Shown one piece after another: positions 34,067 to 47,052 of a stretch of 64,000 nucleotides of DNA (positions are counted from its first letter, which is position 1; each line of letters starts with the position of its first letter). The notes under the pieces were generated by a model that saw nothing but the letters and a program-made list of their open reading frames with translations, was not told where the DNA came from and did not search any database. The stretch covers positions 559,324 through 623,323 of the forward strand of contig JABAKD010000009.1 in assembly GCA_012845835.1 (NCBI GenBank), given 5' to 3'. The DNA comes from Undaria pinnatifida. Taxonomy: Eukaryota; Sar; Phaeophyceae; Laminariales; Alariaceae. The translations under genes and the position numbers were made by a program.

Positions 34067-36265
34067 TCGCCCCCAGGGGCACATAGTTTGAGGACGACCA
34101 TATATTAGTAAAAGACGAAGTAGTTGAGGTGCATCAGAAGGTTAGGAAAACTGCGGTATTTTCAAACGATGCCCCCGCTTAAAATGCCGAAACTAGAACA
34201 CCGGCAAAGTATGAACCTCAAGGTTACCGTAGTTACAGCGGACGCGTTTTATGACAGTTTGACGAGATCGTATTTTGTACTTGTTGACGTATCATGACAA
34301 GCATCCTCCATTTCTATGAAGAAGCTTTTTCTTAAACCAGGAAGCGCTCAAGCAATAAGGGTGTAACTTCGCTGGAATATCTCACAGTCACCGAAACACG
34401 TTGGCTAAAAAGGAACCCCCGTTGCTGCCTCTGGAAGTGTTTCCAAAAATTTTATACGTCTATCTATCCCGAGCCTCTTTCGGGTATGCCAGAGAGATCG
34501 CACAGTGTGCGGCAATTGGCCTCACAAGTTGATGTTAGTAGCGTGTGGCTCATCCTTTTATCCGGCTTGCTGCATCAGCGTTCTGCGGTCGGTGTACACG
34601 ATGCCTATATGATCATTGAAACCTCAACACGTGCTCCGTCTCGGCATCCTACGGAGGCGGGCGTCATACGTGCTCTGTCTTGGCAACTCAGGATGCGGGG
34701 GTCATAGGTCCCAGAGGACTACGGCTATTCGTCAAATGCATGCGTCGCCCCGCCTCCCACCGTCCTCCCGTATCGATAGTGTCAATTGACAACTATTAGG
34801 CTCCGGCGCATTCCGCAGTACGGTTGAACCCCTTTTCTTTCTGGTCCCCTGATACGTGGTCTCTAGACTGCACCAAGGAAACCGATTGTGAAATAATACA
34901 GGGTTACCCGATGAGCAACTCCACCCCGAACAATAGCTGCCCTTGAAACAACCGCTTTTCACATCGGATTGGAAATATCGACGATTTTCGGACCAACCAC
35001 GGCGTCAGTCGCAAAAACGTCTCAGCCTAGTAGTCCTACCTTCATCGTCGCACGCGTCCTCTGCCAGTAGCCGGGTACCGTGCCAGTGCCGAAGCCTGGA
35101 CGTTTGCCCATTTCCTTGAAAACATCGGAAGTCGACCGTCATTTTGGAAACAGGCAAAAAAATATCACAATGCAATAGGGGCGGTGTAACGTCGAGGTAG
35201 GTTAAACGACAGCAATGCTAAAGACGGATATCGAGGACACATGTATGCATCGTTCTTAGGAAGCTTTGATACAAACAGTAGCGTGTTCAAATACGACTGC
35301 CTTCAAATTGTTGTAGTTGGGCATCATTAAGCTCGTGTTGTACCCGCTATTATTGTACGGCGGGGGGCACTCTTTCCTTACTTAGCTGTAGCCATAGCAA
35401 CACATCGTCCAACACCCGTTTAACGCCGGGATAGAGCGCATTGGGTTTTCGCTAACCAGGCCCTCATCCGGGTTTACCAAGCGCGACGCTCAGCGAATCT
35501 TCCGGTAAACCGCATGAACGATGCGCTCCATCATAATAACGATCACTTGGCCGGGGGCTTAGGTACCAGGTGCGGATCTTTTCGCGTAAGGATTCCATGT
35601 TTGAATTGAGACATTTGTCTAGTGTGGCGTGGATACTTTACGACAGCAATGGGGTGTCATGTGACTGCCACGCAGGTGACTTACCATAGGCACACTGCGT
35701 AAATACCAATCCCCTCGGGCCGTGCCAAGGTTCTCCACGCCGCACATGATGAAACTCATTCCCCATTTTGGTTCCGCCAAAGAGAATCATTGTTTACAAT
35801 CGACAACCCATACGAATATTACTTTGTTTGTTGTTCTAGAGATAATTCGTCGTTTTTGCTCATATTCTCTGGCGGAATACGAAGAGCGTTGCTCACTTTG
35901 ATTGCGGCAGCAGGCATTGTTTTGTTGATCGAGCTTATGGGGATTCCAAGCGAATTTCGCACCGGACGGTGCTGGCAGACTGGTAGAGCACCCGAACATA
36001 AAGAGCTGTTGTTTAAACATGGACAACTGTCGCCCGGTGAATCAGATAATTCGAGAATTCGTGATCTTCCAGTTATACGCCGAATCGGCCCATTAGCAAG
36101 AGCAAAAAGCAACATCGAAGGCGAAGCACTTCAAACGAGAAATGGGCGGTATACCGCTTGTTTAGCTCACGTAGTTTTAGACGTATTTTACAACGTCTTT
36201 GCCAACCAACCCCAACCCAGAGAACCAGCGAAAACTCATCGTGGGGGGTGGCCGGGTGCACTCGT
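34067..36265. other. A/B boundary and unit B 5' core without genes
   Basis: 34.07-34.77 kb is the end of unit A and aligns with 43.99-44.69 and 48.04-48.76 kb. 34.98-36.27 kb is the start of B and aligns with 15.43-16.38 and 49.37-50.29 kb. The 159-codon open frame at 35790-36269 runs into LINE-derived sequence and is not maintained in A or C. Confidence 0.55.
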
Positions 36266-36995
36266 TTGATATTTTGTCTTAGCCATTTCACCATGGACCA
36301 CGCATCCGTTGGTAGACAGAGCACGCCGTTCCTACTCTACGTAGCGACTCCTCCACCATTTGGACTTGTTGCGTATCTATTTCACGCACGTCATCCTACC
36401 CCCGTCCTGTTTTGCCGTCTGCGGCTTCCATCTATCTCTAGAATAGCGATGGATTTCTCCCTACACTTTAGTCTACCAAACTTTTCCGTGTCACATACGT
36501 TAAATTTCTATTAAGGCATCCCGTTCCTCTTTGAATATTTCCACATTCTCTTGAGATGTGAGTCCTTGTGCCACACGGGCACATAGTCGTAGCCACGTCG
36601 TAGCCACGTCCTCCTTCTCCCGACTACTGGCAATCGCACTATCTGAATTTTCGCGTAGTCTACTGGGCCGTGCAAAACCGTGCGCATTCGAACATATTTC
36701 TTGAACCTCCCGAATATGTCTAAGTGCTTACGTCTTTCACCTTTTTTTTTTCTACTTGGGTTACCGTTTCTCCTGTTACTCCTGTCACTTTTGTCTTGCA
36801 CCCCCGCCAAACGTCTTTATAAGCAGTACCTCTTCTTGATCGCCCCATTAAATCCTTCCATACATTTTCGACTTCGTTACTTTGCGCGCGGGGGGGGGGG
36901 GTGGGGGTAGACGGACTCACAATATCACGCTCGGTAAGAAAAAGGGATAAGTGTTGGGCATAAGTGGTTACTTGGATGACGGGCCTTCTTGGCAT
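36265..36995 (-). pseudogene. Non-LTR retrotransposon C-terminal fragment in unit B
   Basis: The minus-strand frames 36720-36995 and 36511-36810, followed by frame-shifted continuations to about 36270, align with the C copy and with the C-terminal part of a LINE-type polyprotein. Recognisable pieces include VENVWKDLMG, a Lys/Arg-rich helix, HLDIFGRFKKYVRM and LHGPVDYAK. A degraded Cys/His segment (YVPVWHKDSHLKRMW) and FGRLK-EKSIAIL follow. A G-run at about 36889-36907 marks the broken upstream end. The reverse-transcriptase core is missing. Confidence 0.75.
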
Positions 36996-37104
36996 AACGT
37001 AAAGCCGGAGAAATGTCTTGATTTCTTCGCAATATCATCATTCTCAAAACACAAGCCTTGGTTTCGGTCATCGGGTCGCTCCTTCAGTTTGCCTTTTATA
37101 TTAT

Positions 37105-37320
37105 AGTGTAGGGTGTAGAATGTTGAAGTGATGAGCCTCATAATCGAAATATATATGTTTTTTTATGGGGCGCAGAATCCCCAAGTGAATTATAATCGAA
37201 CTATATATTTATTGTAGTGTACAGAACGCTCAAGAGATTTACCTCATAATCGAACTATATACTGTTTAGAGTGGCGTTCACAACGCTCATGTGATCAACC
37301 TCATAATCGAAATGGCGAAC
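37105..37320 (+). repeat. Short tandem repeat of about 60-70-bp units in unit B
   Basis: About four units of the form GTGTA-AGAA-GCTCAAGTGAT-ACCTCATAATCGAA followed by an AT-rich stretch, at about 37110, 37170, 37220 and 37275. Two to three diverged units lie at the equivalent place in C (53150-53290). Confidence 0.75.
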
Positions 37321-40300
37321 TTATTGCGTAGCGTGTGTCACATAGCAATCGTTCAAGACGCTAACGAAGGTCCGTGTTGGGGAGAAAGGATGGTGTAGAC
37401 GGTAGGGGAGCATGCATGAGACGCATAGGAAGTGGGGAGCAATACAGCGCCAGCTGGATGAAGAAGAGCCATTATTAACAAGAATGAGTAGCGGAGGGAT
37501 AGAGACTTGATGCGCATAACTGTAGACTCTTCCTTTTTGGTGGATTCATTGTGAGCTTGTTCTCCTCTTTGTAGCCACGTTTATCGGTGTCTCAACGATG
37601 AAACTCACGATGCACCTTGTTGAGCGGCAAGCATAACCATTGGCGACAACCCGCCGAAATGTTAGACGATGCTCATTACGTGCCTATAAGTGTCATATTA
37701 ACGGAATGAACCACTCCAATGGTCGTCGAAGCCCTTTCCGATTTCAATAGCCGGTCGCCCTGGTGGCGTATCAGGTTATCTTCGAGCCTGCTATAGGTCG
37801 GTTTCGTGAGTTTGAGCCCCGCCGAGTGCATACGCGTATAAATTCGTTGCAACTTTTTCTTGTGCACAAATTGACTTGCGGAAAGCGCGAGAGAGTGAGT
37901 TAGCAACATTCGATGAAAATTCAACGAGCAGTGGGATTGAGCACCCTATGCGCGAAACAAAATTAGGGCAAGAACCAGGGGGGAGAAGGGACGACACCTG
38001 TGACCGCGGCTTGTCCAAAACCTGGAAAGTAAAAGTGTGAGAAAAAAAAACGAAAAAATAAATGGTAACACTGCCGGAGACGTGCGAGATGCGCGGTCAG
38101 CTGTCATCAGATGGAATGAGTTTCATGCAAAGATCCACAACGTCCCGTAGCCCCCCACTATAGTTTGCGTGCTGTTGCAAAGTCTATCTATCACGTCTCT
38201 ACTCATTGGTGCACGTCATGATCGCCAATTCCCCTGGTCTTCCTCGATTGCTTTTGGAATATTCAAGACAATCCTATTGGGTAAATGGCGCGTGCTGAGA
38301 TAGGCATAGCTTTTGTTGAGGAAATGTTATCTGAATCACGGAGCCCACGAACCCCTAACGTCGTCGGAGTATCATTTTTCGTATTACGTACAAATTTTAC
38401 GAGTACCTAGCCCATGGGTCTGTTAATCGAGTTGCATTTTCAGCTTTCTCTATATCCATGATTTGATTAAGGTAATACGTATTTATTCTTCGTGTACCTA
38501 GTCCTTCAGTCTATTGATGGGGTCGCCATTTTAGCTTTCTCGATATCGTTTTTTAGATTGAGGTATACAGCTCCTCACGTTACAAGACGCAGAAAATTGA
38601 AAAGGTAATGCTTCGAACACGCGTCTTCTATCTACTCTCGAAAATGCACGCTCTAAAGTCTTCAATGCAGGGCTCTGCAGCTGAGGCCAAAAGGGTTGGG
38701 ACCCGATGTGGACTACGGTAAGGCTACGGCGGTCGGTAATTTCTTTTTGTGTTTACCCTGTCAGAGCTTTAGAAAGGGGCGTTGTCGTAAGCGATGCACT
38801 TTTTCTCAGCCGCAACATAACAGTTTTGAAGCCTACGTCGGGGTTAGGTGTTGTCGCTAACTCGGTGCAGCCAACATGTGGGTAAACCTTCTACCGTATC
38901 CTGGGTATGTGCAGTCAAGCATGGTGTTCTCTGGACAACCAGCCCACGAGAATGTACATCGGTCATGAATTGAGTTGTTCTGCGACGTGGATTGTCGGAT
39001 GAATATTACACAGCTGGCCAGGTTACGAGCCTTAGAGCGGTACGGACCCATTTACGTAGCACGGTGGAGGTGCACCATGTATATTTTCGGTAACCGATGA
39101 CCTCGAGAGCTTCATACTTCACCGACCAACAGACCTGGGCAAAAGCAACTTTTTCCAAAGACGAGTAATCTCCACGGCCTATAGCTATACGACAAACCCT
39201 GCTACAAACGAACAATAATATTCATGACGAGTTTTGGGCTAAAGAGCCACGTCGTTTAGAACCGTTTCAATCAAAACATGCAAATGCTATTGCGGCGCGT
39301 GTCTCCTACAGTAGCGCGCGTCTGAAGCGGTGTTAATACAATAGCGGAAGATATGGCATCGTCGTGCCAACTTTGGCCGGCTGAACAAACGTGCTTGAAC
39401 ACGGGAAACACTTTGTCGTTCAAACGGCTCCTAAAAGACAGGCCCTTCTCAGCCGGAAAATCGTCTCCATTTCATCCTTGGTCTGCGAACTGTTTCACTG
39501 TATACGTACGATGTGCGATTATTCATCAGATGGCACATTTGCATTTCTCCATGTATCAGGCTCTTCGTTAGATATTGTTCTCCCCATGCCGGAAACCTCA
39601 GAATACAAATCTTATATATTTTTTCTTTCGTAACCTGCGCCGCAGAACACTTATTCAAACGTCCGTCGGTGTTTTTCAGGTGCTGTCTACGCGTCTTGGC
39701 ACAGTTCTCTCGACGCACAAGGCGCCACATACTTCAACAACAACACCGCCGATAGACATGGAGGTAAGCTTTTTATCGGAATAATAAGTCCGTGCCGAGG
39801 TTCTCTTTGGGGGTAGGGTAACCTTAAACAATATTGAGAGCTTTCAAATAATTCTCGTGTTACACCATAATAGGCTGACTATAAACGTTGCCGGCCCCCA
39901 TCAAATAGGGTTTGATGACAATTTTGATGTCTAGATTAGGACGATTTAACTGGGTATCTGATGAGAAGGTCCATGTTAACAGTTGATACGATGACGATAG
40001 ACGCCCATTTCGGTCAAGCAACAAGTGATCGACGGGGGCTTCTGAACGAAGCACGTACACTAAAGTATTGGATCAATCACGTTAGTTCTTTTAGGGGGCA
40101 ATGGAATAAAAACGTAATGTTTGCCACGAACCAATGATGGCCCAGATTTCAACATTAGCCAAGAACAATCCCGACCATGTTTTGGTCGTCGCGTTGCTGT
40201 TAAATGGGATCGAGCCTTGTCGGTCTGGAGTACTTTATAGCAAACCTGCTACCCCTATCGTGCTACCCTTATTGCAGAAATCGCACAAAATCACTAGTGA

Positions 40301-42480
40301 TACACATAGATAACAGTATGCTCGACGAGGTATTTATCACGATCATTATTTTGATGGCGCTCCGTGCATCGACACAGGCCTGGCAGACGATATGTGGCGC
40401 GGCGTCTACATGTCGGTGTAAGTTGTGTTTTGTCGTCGCTGATACTTTCGTCGCGCAATGAACGGTGTCAAGCATGCAAAATATATATATATATATATCT
40501 TTTCCCCGTTCTTTGCTCTCGCCAAACCCTACGGACTTGACCCGAAGTCGATTAACACGCGAAGTGTGTATCTTGATCTGATCACCTTCATAACGTTTGT
40601 CTGCCCTCTATGACCTTGTGGAGTTGGAACGTATTCATCCCTGATTCGTGCGCGAGTTATCCCCGTGCCTTATCATGTCATGACCTACCATATATCTTTG
40701 GTTGGCTAGACCATGGGAGGTATCAAGCCATGCGGTGTAGAATGTGGTTGTCACACACACACACGTATCGTCCGCTCGTTTTAACACGCCTTATCTCCCG
40801 CCTGGAGTCAAGGCCGAACCCTACCGCCGACGCCTGTTAATATAGAGGCAGCACGTTTCGGCGGAACCGGTTTCTGAACGAGAGGCTTTTTAACGCCAAA
40901 TTAGTCAGAAAATCGTTAGTTTCAGTATGCAATGTTCTTTTGTGAAAACGTCGTACAACGGTGTTGTTTTATTACACGTTTTCTGAGGCACGTTAGGTAG
41001 AGAGCTGTGGACCTCCCCTTGTAACAATCAGATTTAGGAAACGTCTTAAAATCAATGCGACAAGACATCCCACGGCTGACGACAATAATGGCGGAGTGTA
41101 AATATATGGTGTTCCGACCATATTAGCCCAGTTAGTTAGTCTACCTCCGTCGCAGTAGTGCTATCTCCATCGCAGCGCGTTTCCGCTTTGGATTCGAGTA
41201 CATGCTGTGGAGCTCTTGCAGCGCTGGGGTCCCGCCATTCAGAAAACCAGTGATGACGAAATTTCCGACATTTTCTTTGCACAGGTCATTTAACTTCGTG
41301 TTTCTCGCTTCCTGTTCGCTGAGACGGTGCATCTCACGCACGACTTTGCTGTCACCGTTGACGGGAACACGTATTTCGTCGGAAACTCTCCCGGGGTCGA
41401 CGGTGGTGGTAAAAGCCCTTCAACCGTCCTCTCATGTTACGGGTTTCGTGTTCGGCTTTATGTTGCGCTTAGATATGTAAGTTCCTGATTACGAAGTCAA
41501 GGCCCAAGCGCACTATTCGGTGATAATATGTTTGGGCACACATACCTTGCGGTATCCTGTAATTGTTTCAAGGCATGGTGTCCGTAGTACGCACGCTACG
41601 CAAATAACACAGCCATGGGAGTGGGACACGATTAATAGAAAGTAGTAAGGTAGCACTTGTTGTCTAATTTATTCTTCGAATATCTTCTTTCCCGTATCGA
41701 CCAAAAAACGTCCTTGTTTCACAATATAACGATTATTCGAATACTTGGCGGTGGTGTTTATCGTGCGGCTGCACACTCATACTTTCTATGCAAATACCTT
41801 TTTGGGTGGGGGATAGACCTGTTCAAGTGAAAATCCATTGAAAATCGCTGGGTCTCATATATCGTGCTGTTGGAGTAATCTGTGCACGGCGTAAACTGAG
41901 GAGCTGCTGAACACCGTTCCAATGCCATACTTGGTACTCACGGGCAGTAGGCGGTGAGGTTGTTTATCAGACAGCATTTTCCTGTTAATCATAATCAGGG
42001 GTTCGACGTTATTTGATAATTAGTTTGCACGATCTTTGAACCTCAAAATCAGTGCTGGAATGAGCTATACGCGTAAGGGTCCGTACGTGAATATGTAGGT
42101 GCTAGCCATGTTTCAGCGCGTGTTACATATCTAGATGAAGTTGTTTTGTGTATTGGTGTCGATATGTGGCATTTTCGACATGCAGTTTGGGCGTACGACC
42201 TTCAAACGTCGACCATGCCACAAAGATTTTCGCCAACGATGCTTAGAAATATAATGTGTTTCTAGTTCAACCCAACTCCATCCCTTGCGAACCCGAATGG
42301 GCGGAACCGTGTGCGACCCAAACGAGGGCCCTCTCTCCTTGCTTTTGGTCCTATTTGAAGGTACACCCGTGATTAGGTAAAAACATCGTACTAACCTCCG
42401 AGCACCACGCCAAACTTTCCCGCAACGCCATTGTTATTGGTCTGACAATAGTTCCTCCCCTTAGTTTCTTTGTTTTACAA
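37320..42480. other. Macro-unit B core block without genes
   Basis: Aligns with the A blocks after 24.44 kb and with the C blocks after 53.58 kb. It holds (AT)n at 40481-40499 and a short (CA)n at 40751-40763. No gene is recognised. Confidence 0.55.
40481..40499. repeat. (AT)n microsatellite
   Basis: About 19 bp of alternating AT in unit B. The equivalent positions in A and C lack it. Confidence 0.9.
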
Positions 42481-44700
42481 GCTCATGCTGCACATTTTAT
42501 TCGGAATGGAAATCCAAACAATACTAATAGACGCGTGCTACGCGACAGAAAAAGCAATTGAGCAAACTTTTCACCGGGTGATTGTTCTCTATGTGATACA
42601 TATCCCATAAATATTGGTGTTCCAACGATACAGGGTAGTGTCGTAGCCATTGCAGTGATTGATTGAGTTGAAGATCCCCGCCACACAGAACTTGTCTGTG
42701 CGACATATGCTGCCGTTATCGTCGCACGCGTTATGCTTGAGCACACGTGTATCCCTTTCGTTTGTGTCAACCCCTCTCGTACGAACACTGACAAAATCGC
42801 AATTTCGCCCGTTCAAACGTTAATGCCTAGTCCGTGTTTTTGGATGGTCCGCTCTACGAGAGGCCATGCACGACATATCTCCGAGTATGAGCACTTTCCG
42901 AGGCCCAACCGAACAAATATTGGAGGACGACTGAAATGAACCCCGACCCACAAACGTATGGCCTCGTTGATGTGAAGCGATGAATGCAATAAGGTATAGT
43001 ACATCAGCGATACTTGCTTGTTCCCTACTTCAGGAGCCCCGCCAACTAAAACCGTAATCGGTTCACACGAATACTGCATCATTGTCGTACCATTTGTAGT
43101 ACTCAAGACGAAGTGGAGTTATTGACAGATGGTACTATTGAAGGTATAGTATTTCAACGATGCGCACCCATTATTCCGAGGATCTATACTTGAGAATCGC
43201 TACACACCTACGTTGGAGAGACCCAGGCCACGGTAGGGGGGCCCCCTTTTGGGCCTTTTATTTCAGTTGCTAGGGGTCACTCGCGCGAGTAACCCCATTG
43301 TTCCTATGCAATCTTACGTTTTCTTTATGTTTTATATTGACGAAATCAATCCGCGATGCAAAGGTGATCTAAGCTGCGGCAAACCAAGTTCCTAAACCAT
43401 CTTCATCCGTAGGCTACAGAGCTACTCGTGCGAGTGGCTCAAACACACCAGTGAAAATGGGGGTACCCCCCCTATCGTAGCCTTGGTCGAGAACACAACA
43501 AAAAAATATATTTACCTGACGGACGGCCGCATTTGGCTTAGGTGTAGGAAAGACAAGATGGGGTTGGAAGGGCAATGAATGGGTAGTTTATCGGTCGCGA
43601 ACGAAACTGGGAGCAAAAAATACTCTTGAGGATATTGTTTACCTCGTTTGTAACAAGTAGCAAGTTATAGGTATTCAATAACGTACGGACCATCCTCCCG
43701 CTATCGTTTGGTCTTGTGAGCGGAAATCATGTAGGGCTATTATATCCAAGTTCGTTTCGGTTCATCAAAAACTTTCTTTTTTTGCAAGGATTTAGGAAAT
43801 GCGCATCGAATTACGGAGGAGGAGGTATGTCAATCAATATATACTCTGGTATTACTCATTTTTCTGTTCTTGATTCTGAAGTCGATATGTTGATATCGAA
43901 TATGCGCATTGAATCACGGCAAGACTTGCCTCGATAACATATCGTCTTTCCCATTGCAGCGTTGACCATCAGCAGGTGGCCTATTTTTGGCTGTTGTGTC
44001 GGTTCTCCGCCTCAAGCGCTGGACGAAATTTGAGGACCACTAAGTCGAAGAATAATTTGTTGCGGTGTTATAAAGAGTTAGGGAGAGTACGGTATTTCCT
44101 AACCATACCCCCAATTAAATAGCCGAGACAAGACCACTCAAACACCGGCAAAATTTAACCGTGAGCGTTATCGTAGGAAAACCTAACGCATTTGGGAAAT
44201 TTTTGACAAATATGTCTTTACATGTTGGCGCAGCGGTACAAGCATCCATTTTTTTTGGTGGCGAAGATTATTGGCAAACTTGAAAGCGCACAAGCAACGC
44301 GGATGTAGCTGGCTGGAATGTATTGAAATAATAGAAACACGTGGGCCTAGAAGGGATCCCCTTTGCTTTCCCTGCAAGTGCCCACAAAATATCACATGTG
44401 AATCCATTCCATGCCTCCATCGGGTGCGCAAGAGAAGGATCGCACAAGGTGCGGACTCCGCCCAACATATGGTTCTAAGTACCATGCGGCTCACCCTTTA
44501 CGCGGCTCGCCCAACGCCATACTACGCCTCGATCGTGCGCTTCGCAGTCGGTGCACGCGATGTCTGTCCGATCAGTGAAATATTCACGTGCTCTGTCATT
44601 TCGTCTTAAGCATGCGTGGAACATAGGTCTTTGGGGACTACGGCTATGCCTCAATTGAGTGCAAACCCCCTCCTCTTCTCGTAAACACAGTCGGCATTGA
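42480..44700. repeat. Internal duplication in unit B, copy 1
   Basis: Aligns with 46860-48770. Shared segments are near 42845/47060 (GGCCATGCACGA versus AGCCATGCACGA, then GATAT), 43530/47568 (CGGACGGCC), 43735/47783 (ATATCCAAGTT then GTTTCGGTTCA) and 44490/48540 (GCGGCTCACCCTTTACGCGG). It contains MITE Y, which is absent from copy 2. The 44.0-44.7 kb part also aligns with 34.05-34.75 kb in A. Confidence 0.8.
43216..43490. mobile_element. MITE-like element Y, copy 1
   Basis: Ends GACCCAGGCCACGGTAGGGG and the complement of GACCAAGGCTACGATAGGGG, followed on both sides by C-runs and an ACTCG-CGAGT motif, giving imperfect TIRs of about 80 bp. The core shares TTGACGAAATCAATCCGCGA and TGCAAAGGT with copy 2 at 54362-54618. 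The duplicated locus near 47520 lacks it, giving an empty site. Confidence 0.82.
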
Positions 44701-44705
44701 CTTAC

Positions 44706-45590
44706 TTTGTTGTTATTGTTGTCCGTGGTCACAGGATACACTCCAGGCTATTTGGAGCTGAGGAATACCCTAGCAAAAAAATGCAAACGAAACTATGGTG
44801 ATACAACGTATATATCACAGCTGACGCAGTTCATGCCCTCGCCGGAAACTTCAAAACCGTGGTATCCGGGGTCAGCCTTCGATGTTAAAGCCCCTTACTG
44901 GTGCATACGTCTCACCTCTGGCGCCAGGAAAACCCGACAATACCGCTCGCTACCCAAGAACGACTACCACGTATATGACACCTAGTACATATCACAACGC
45001 ACAAGCACGGCAGACGCAAGTCAATTGCAACAAAGAAACAACAAAACGCAGAGAAGGAATAGAAAAGGAATTCAAGGGAATAACAGAAAGCGAACAAGGA
45101 AAGGAAAATAAAGGAAAAAAGAGAAAATACACGAAAGCAAGAGGAGACAAGACAACAACGGAAAGCAAGGAGCGGGCAATAGATAAACACGTCATACTAG
45201 CAGACCCTAAGAACTGAGTAAAGACGGCATTGGGCTCGTAGAGGGTATCAAGTGCGCCAATGGCACAGGGGAGATAACCTAACAAGGCGAAAAAGTCAGG
45301 GCGGCCGTTCGCTAACTTGTGACGGCCATTAGATGGCCCGTAATTTTCTAGACGATAGAGCCAGACGCAGATTTCTGGCTCTTGGGCAGGAAGCCCCCCC
45401 CTCCTGCCTCTCCCTTCTTTTTGCCCCCCGTCCCCCACGGCCGCTCAGAGACGCCGACAGGGTTGGCGCTGCCACGGCTATTGCTCGTCGCGCCGCAGCA
45501 TTGCGTCTCTTCGTCTCATGCAATATCCCCATGAATATCTCGTCTACCTCCTCTACCCGTCGAAACCATCTGCCGACCTTCTGAGACGCT
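44706..45590 (-). mobile_element. Element Z, copy 2
   Basis: Begins on the plus strand with a short interrupted TTG run (about 44707-44727), then matches Z of unit A. Shared parts include GTCACAGGA-A-GCTCCAG, the polypurine tract (45028-45180), GTCATACTAGCAGACCCTA and GGTATCAAGTGC-CAATGGCAC. On the minus strand the frame 45329-45649 aligns in protein with A (GRW, RRA, AAP and GGASCP). It differs by many substitutions and by lacking the long (CAA)n tail. Its 5' end runs directly into the 12-bp minisatellite. Confidence 0.75.
45028..45180 (+). repeat. Polypurine tract of element Z copy 2
   Basis: A/G-rich stretch with GGAAAGGAAAATAAAGGAAA-type words, in the same position within Z as 29755-29925. 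Confidence 0.8.
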
Positions 45591-45592
45591 TC

Positions 45593-46600
45593 CACGAGAA
45601 CTCCTATGGTAGAAACTTTCACCAAAGCAACTTCCACGAAAGCTTCCACGGAGCTTACAGGAAATATTCCATAGAACTATCTTCCACTAAAGCATACACG
45701 GAGCCTTCATGGAAGTAAATTCCACTAACGCGTACACGGAAGCTTCCACGAAAGCTTCCACGAAAGCTTTCACGAATGCTTCCACGGATTTTTTCCACGA
45801 AAGCTTCCAATAATAACTTCCACGAAAGCTTTGTTGATTTTTTCCCACGAAAGCATCCACGGAGCTTCCATGGTAGTAACGCGCGCGAAAGCTTCCACGA
45901 AAGCTTGTTCTAAAACCTATCGTGGAAACATCTTCCAAGATAGCTAATATGGAGGTACCTTTCACGAACGCTTCCATGGAAATATCTTTGATGAAAGCTC
46001 CCATGGAAGTAACTTGCATGAAAGCTTCCACGAAAGCGTCCACGAAAGCCTGTGTGGAAAGCTTCCACGAACGTATCCACAGAAGCTTATTCCACGAAAA
46101 CGTCCATGAGAGTAACTTTCACGAAAGCACCTATGGAAGTAACGTTCACGACAGCTCCCATGGAAGTAACTTTCACGAAAGCTTCCATGCCCTATGGGTG
46201 TAACTTCCACGAAAGCTTCCACAGGAGCCTCAATGAAAGTTTCCATGCAAGAAAATTCCACCGAAGCATCCACGGAGCTTCCATAGAAGTAACGTCAACT
46301 AAAGCCACCACGGAATCTTCCACGGAAGTTTCCCTAGAAGTAACGTGCACGAAACCTCTCCCATGGAACTCCCATGAAATTTCCCACAGAAGCTTCCACG
46401 AAAGCGTTTACGAAAGCGTCCATGGAAGTATCTTCTCCGAAAGCTCCCATTGAACCAACTTCCAAGGAAGCTTCCTCGAAATCTTCCACAAAATCGTCCA
46501 CGAAATCTCCCACGGACGTGCTTCTACGAGTTTAATTTCACGAAAGCAAGTGGCATCTTCCACGGAAGCTTGGAAGCTCAGCGGCTTCCACGACAGCTCT
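45593..46600 (+). repeat. 12-bp minisatellite (GCTTCCACGAAA)n, about 1 kb, imperfect
   Basis: Repeated GCTTCCACGAAA and variants (CTTCCATGGAAGTAAC, GCTTCCACGGA). Since the unit is 12 bp, frames stay open on both strands, giving Ala-Phe-Val-Glu repeats on minus (45687-46043) and Ser-Thr-Lys-Ala/His-Glu repeats on plus (45922-46203). A few outlying units lie at 46780-46860. Nothing comparable exists in A or C. No evidence of translation. Confidence 0.93.
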
Positions 46601-47052
46601 CAATGACATATTTGTTTTGTACACTCATCACTATTTTCAACATGGTTTACGCACAATGTGTGCGAGACGAAAGGGCTTTCTACGTGCATTAGTAGTGGCG
46701 TTTTATTGGCTTGGGGTGAACGTCGGGGTTAGGGTATATATAACTCAAAGAGTATGTCAACCACATGCCGGCAGCTTTCACAGAAGATTTCCTGGCAGTA
46801 ACTATGTTTCGCAGAAGCTATGGCGGAAGCTTCCGTGGGATTTTTTTAAAAAGCTTCCTTGATAGAAAAATATGTAGTTGAGGATCCCAGCCAAACGGAA
46901 CACGTCTGAGCTAAACCTGCTACCCTTTTCGTTGCAAGCGTCATGCATGATAACTTGTCTATCGTTTGCGTTTGCGACTGTCTCCCTTGTACGAGGACGG
47001 AGGAAATCGAATGTCTAATTTTATAAACGACAACCCGTATTCGGTGTACTTG

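Larger units (their letters stand above)
15420..34770. repeat. Macro-unit A of a three-copy decayed segmental tandem duplication
   Basis: Hand alignment finds the same landmarks in the same order in units A, B and C. CTGCCAGTAGG and flanks lie at 15518, 35051 and 49446. A GGCGGGGGGCACT block lies near 15817 and 35357, with a shorter match near 49755. The LINE tail lies near 16400, 36300 and 50350. A GGTGTAGACGGTAGG-type block lies near 18950, 37391 and 53400. A CAAGACAA-containing block lies near 24850, 38265 and 53895. A CCACAGTAG block lies near 32965 and 62813. Divergence is substantial, with many substitutions and indels. A is the longest copy because it gained a fold-back element, a 5.3-kb block and a (CAA)n element. 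No intact gene is seen. Confidence 0.85.

Noticed and set aside
35790-36269. 159-codon open frame in unit B as a gene
   Set aside because: The equivalent positions in A and C have stops and shifts, and its end overlaps minus-strand LINE-derived sequence.
39391-39633. Conserved exon suggested by HVSG and ETSEYK shared between A (25866-26063) and B
   Set aside because: Differences fall at all codon positions and unit C is out of frame, so this is ordinary DNA homology.
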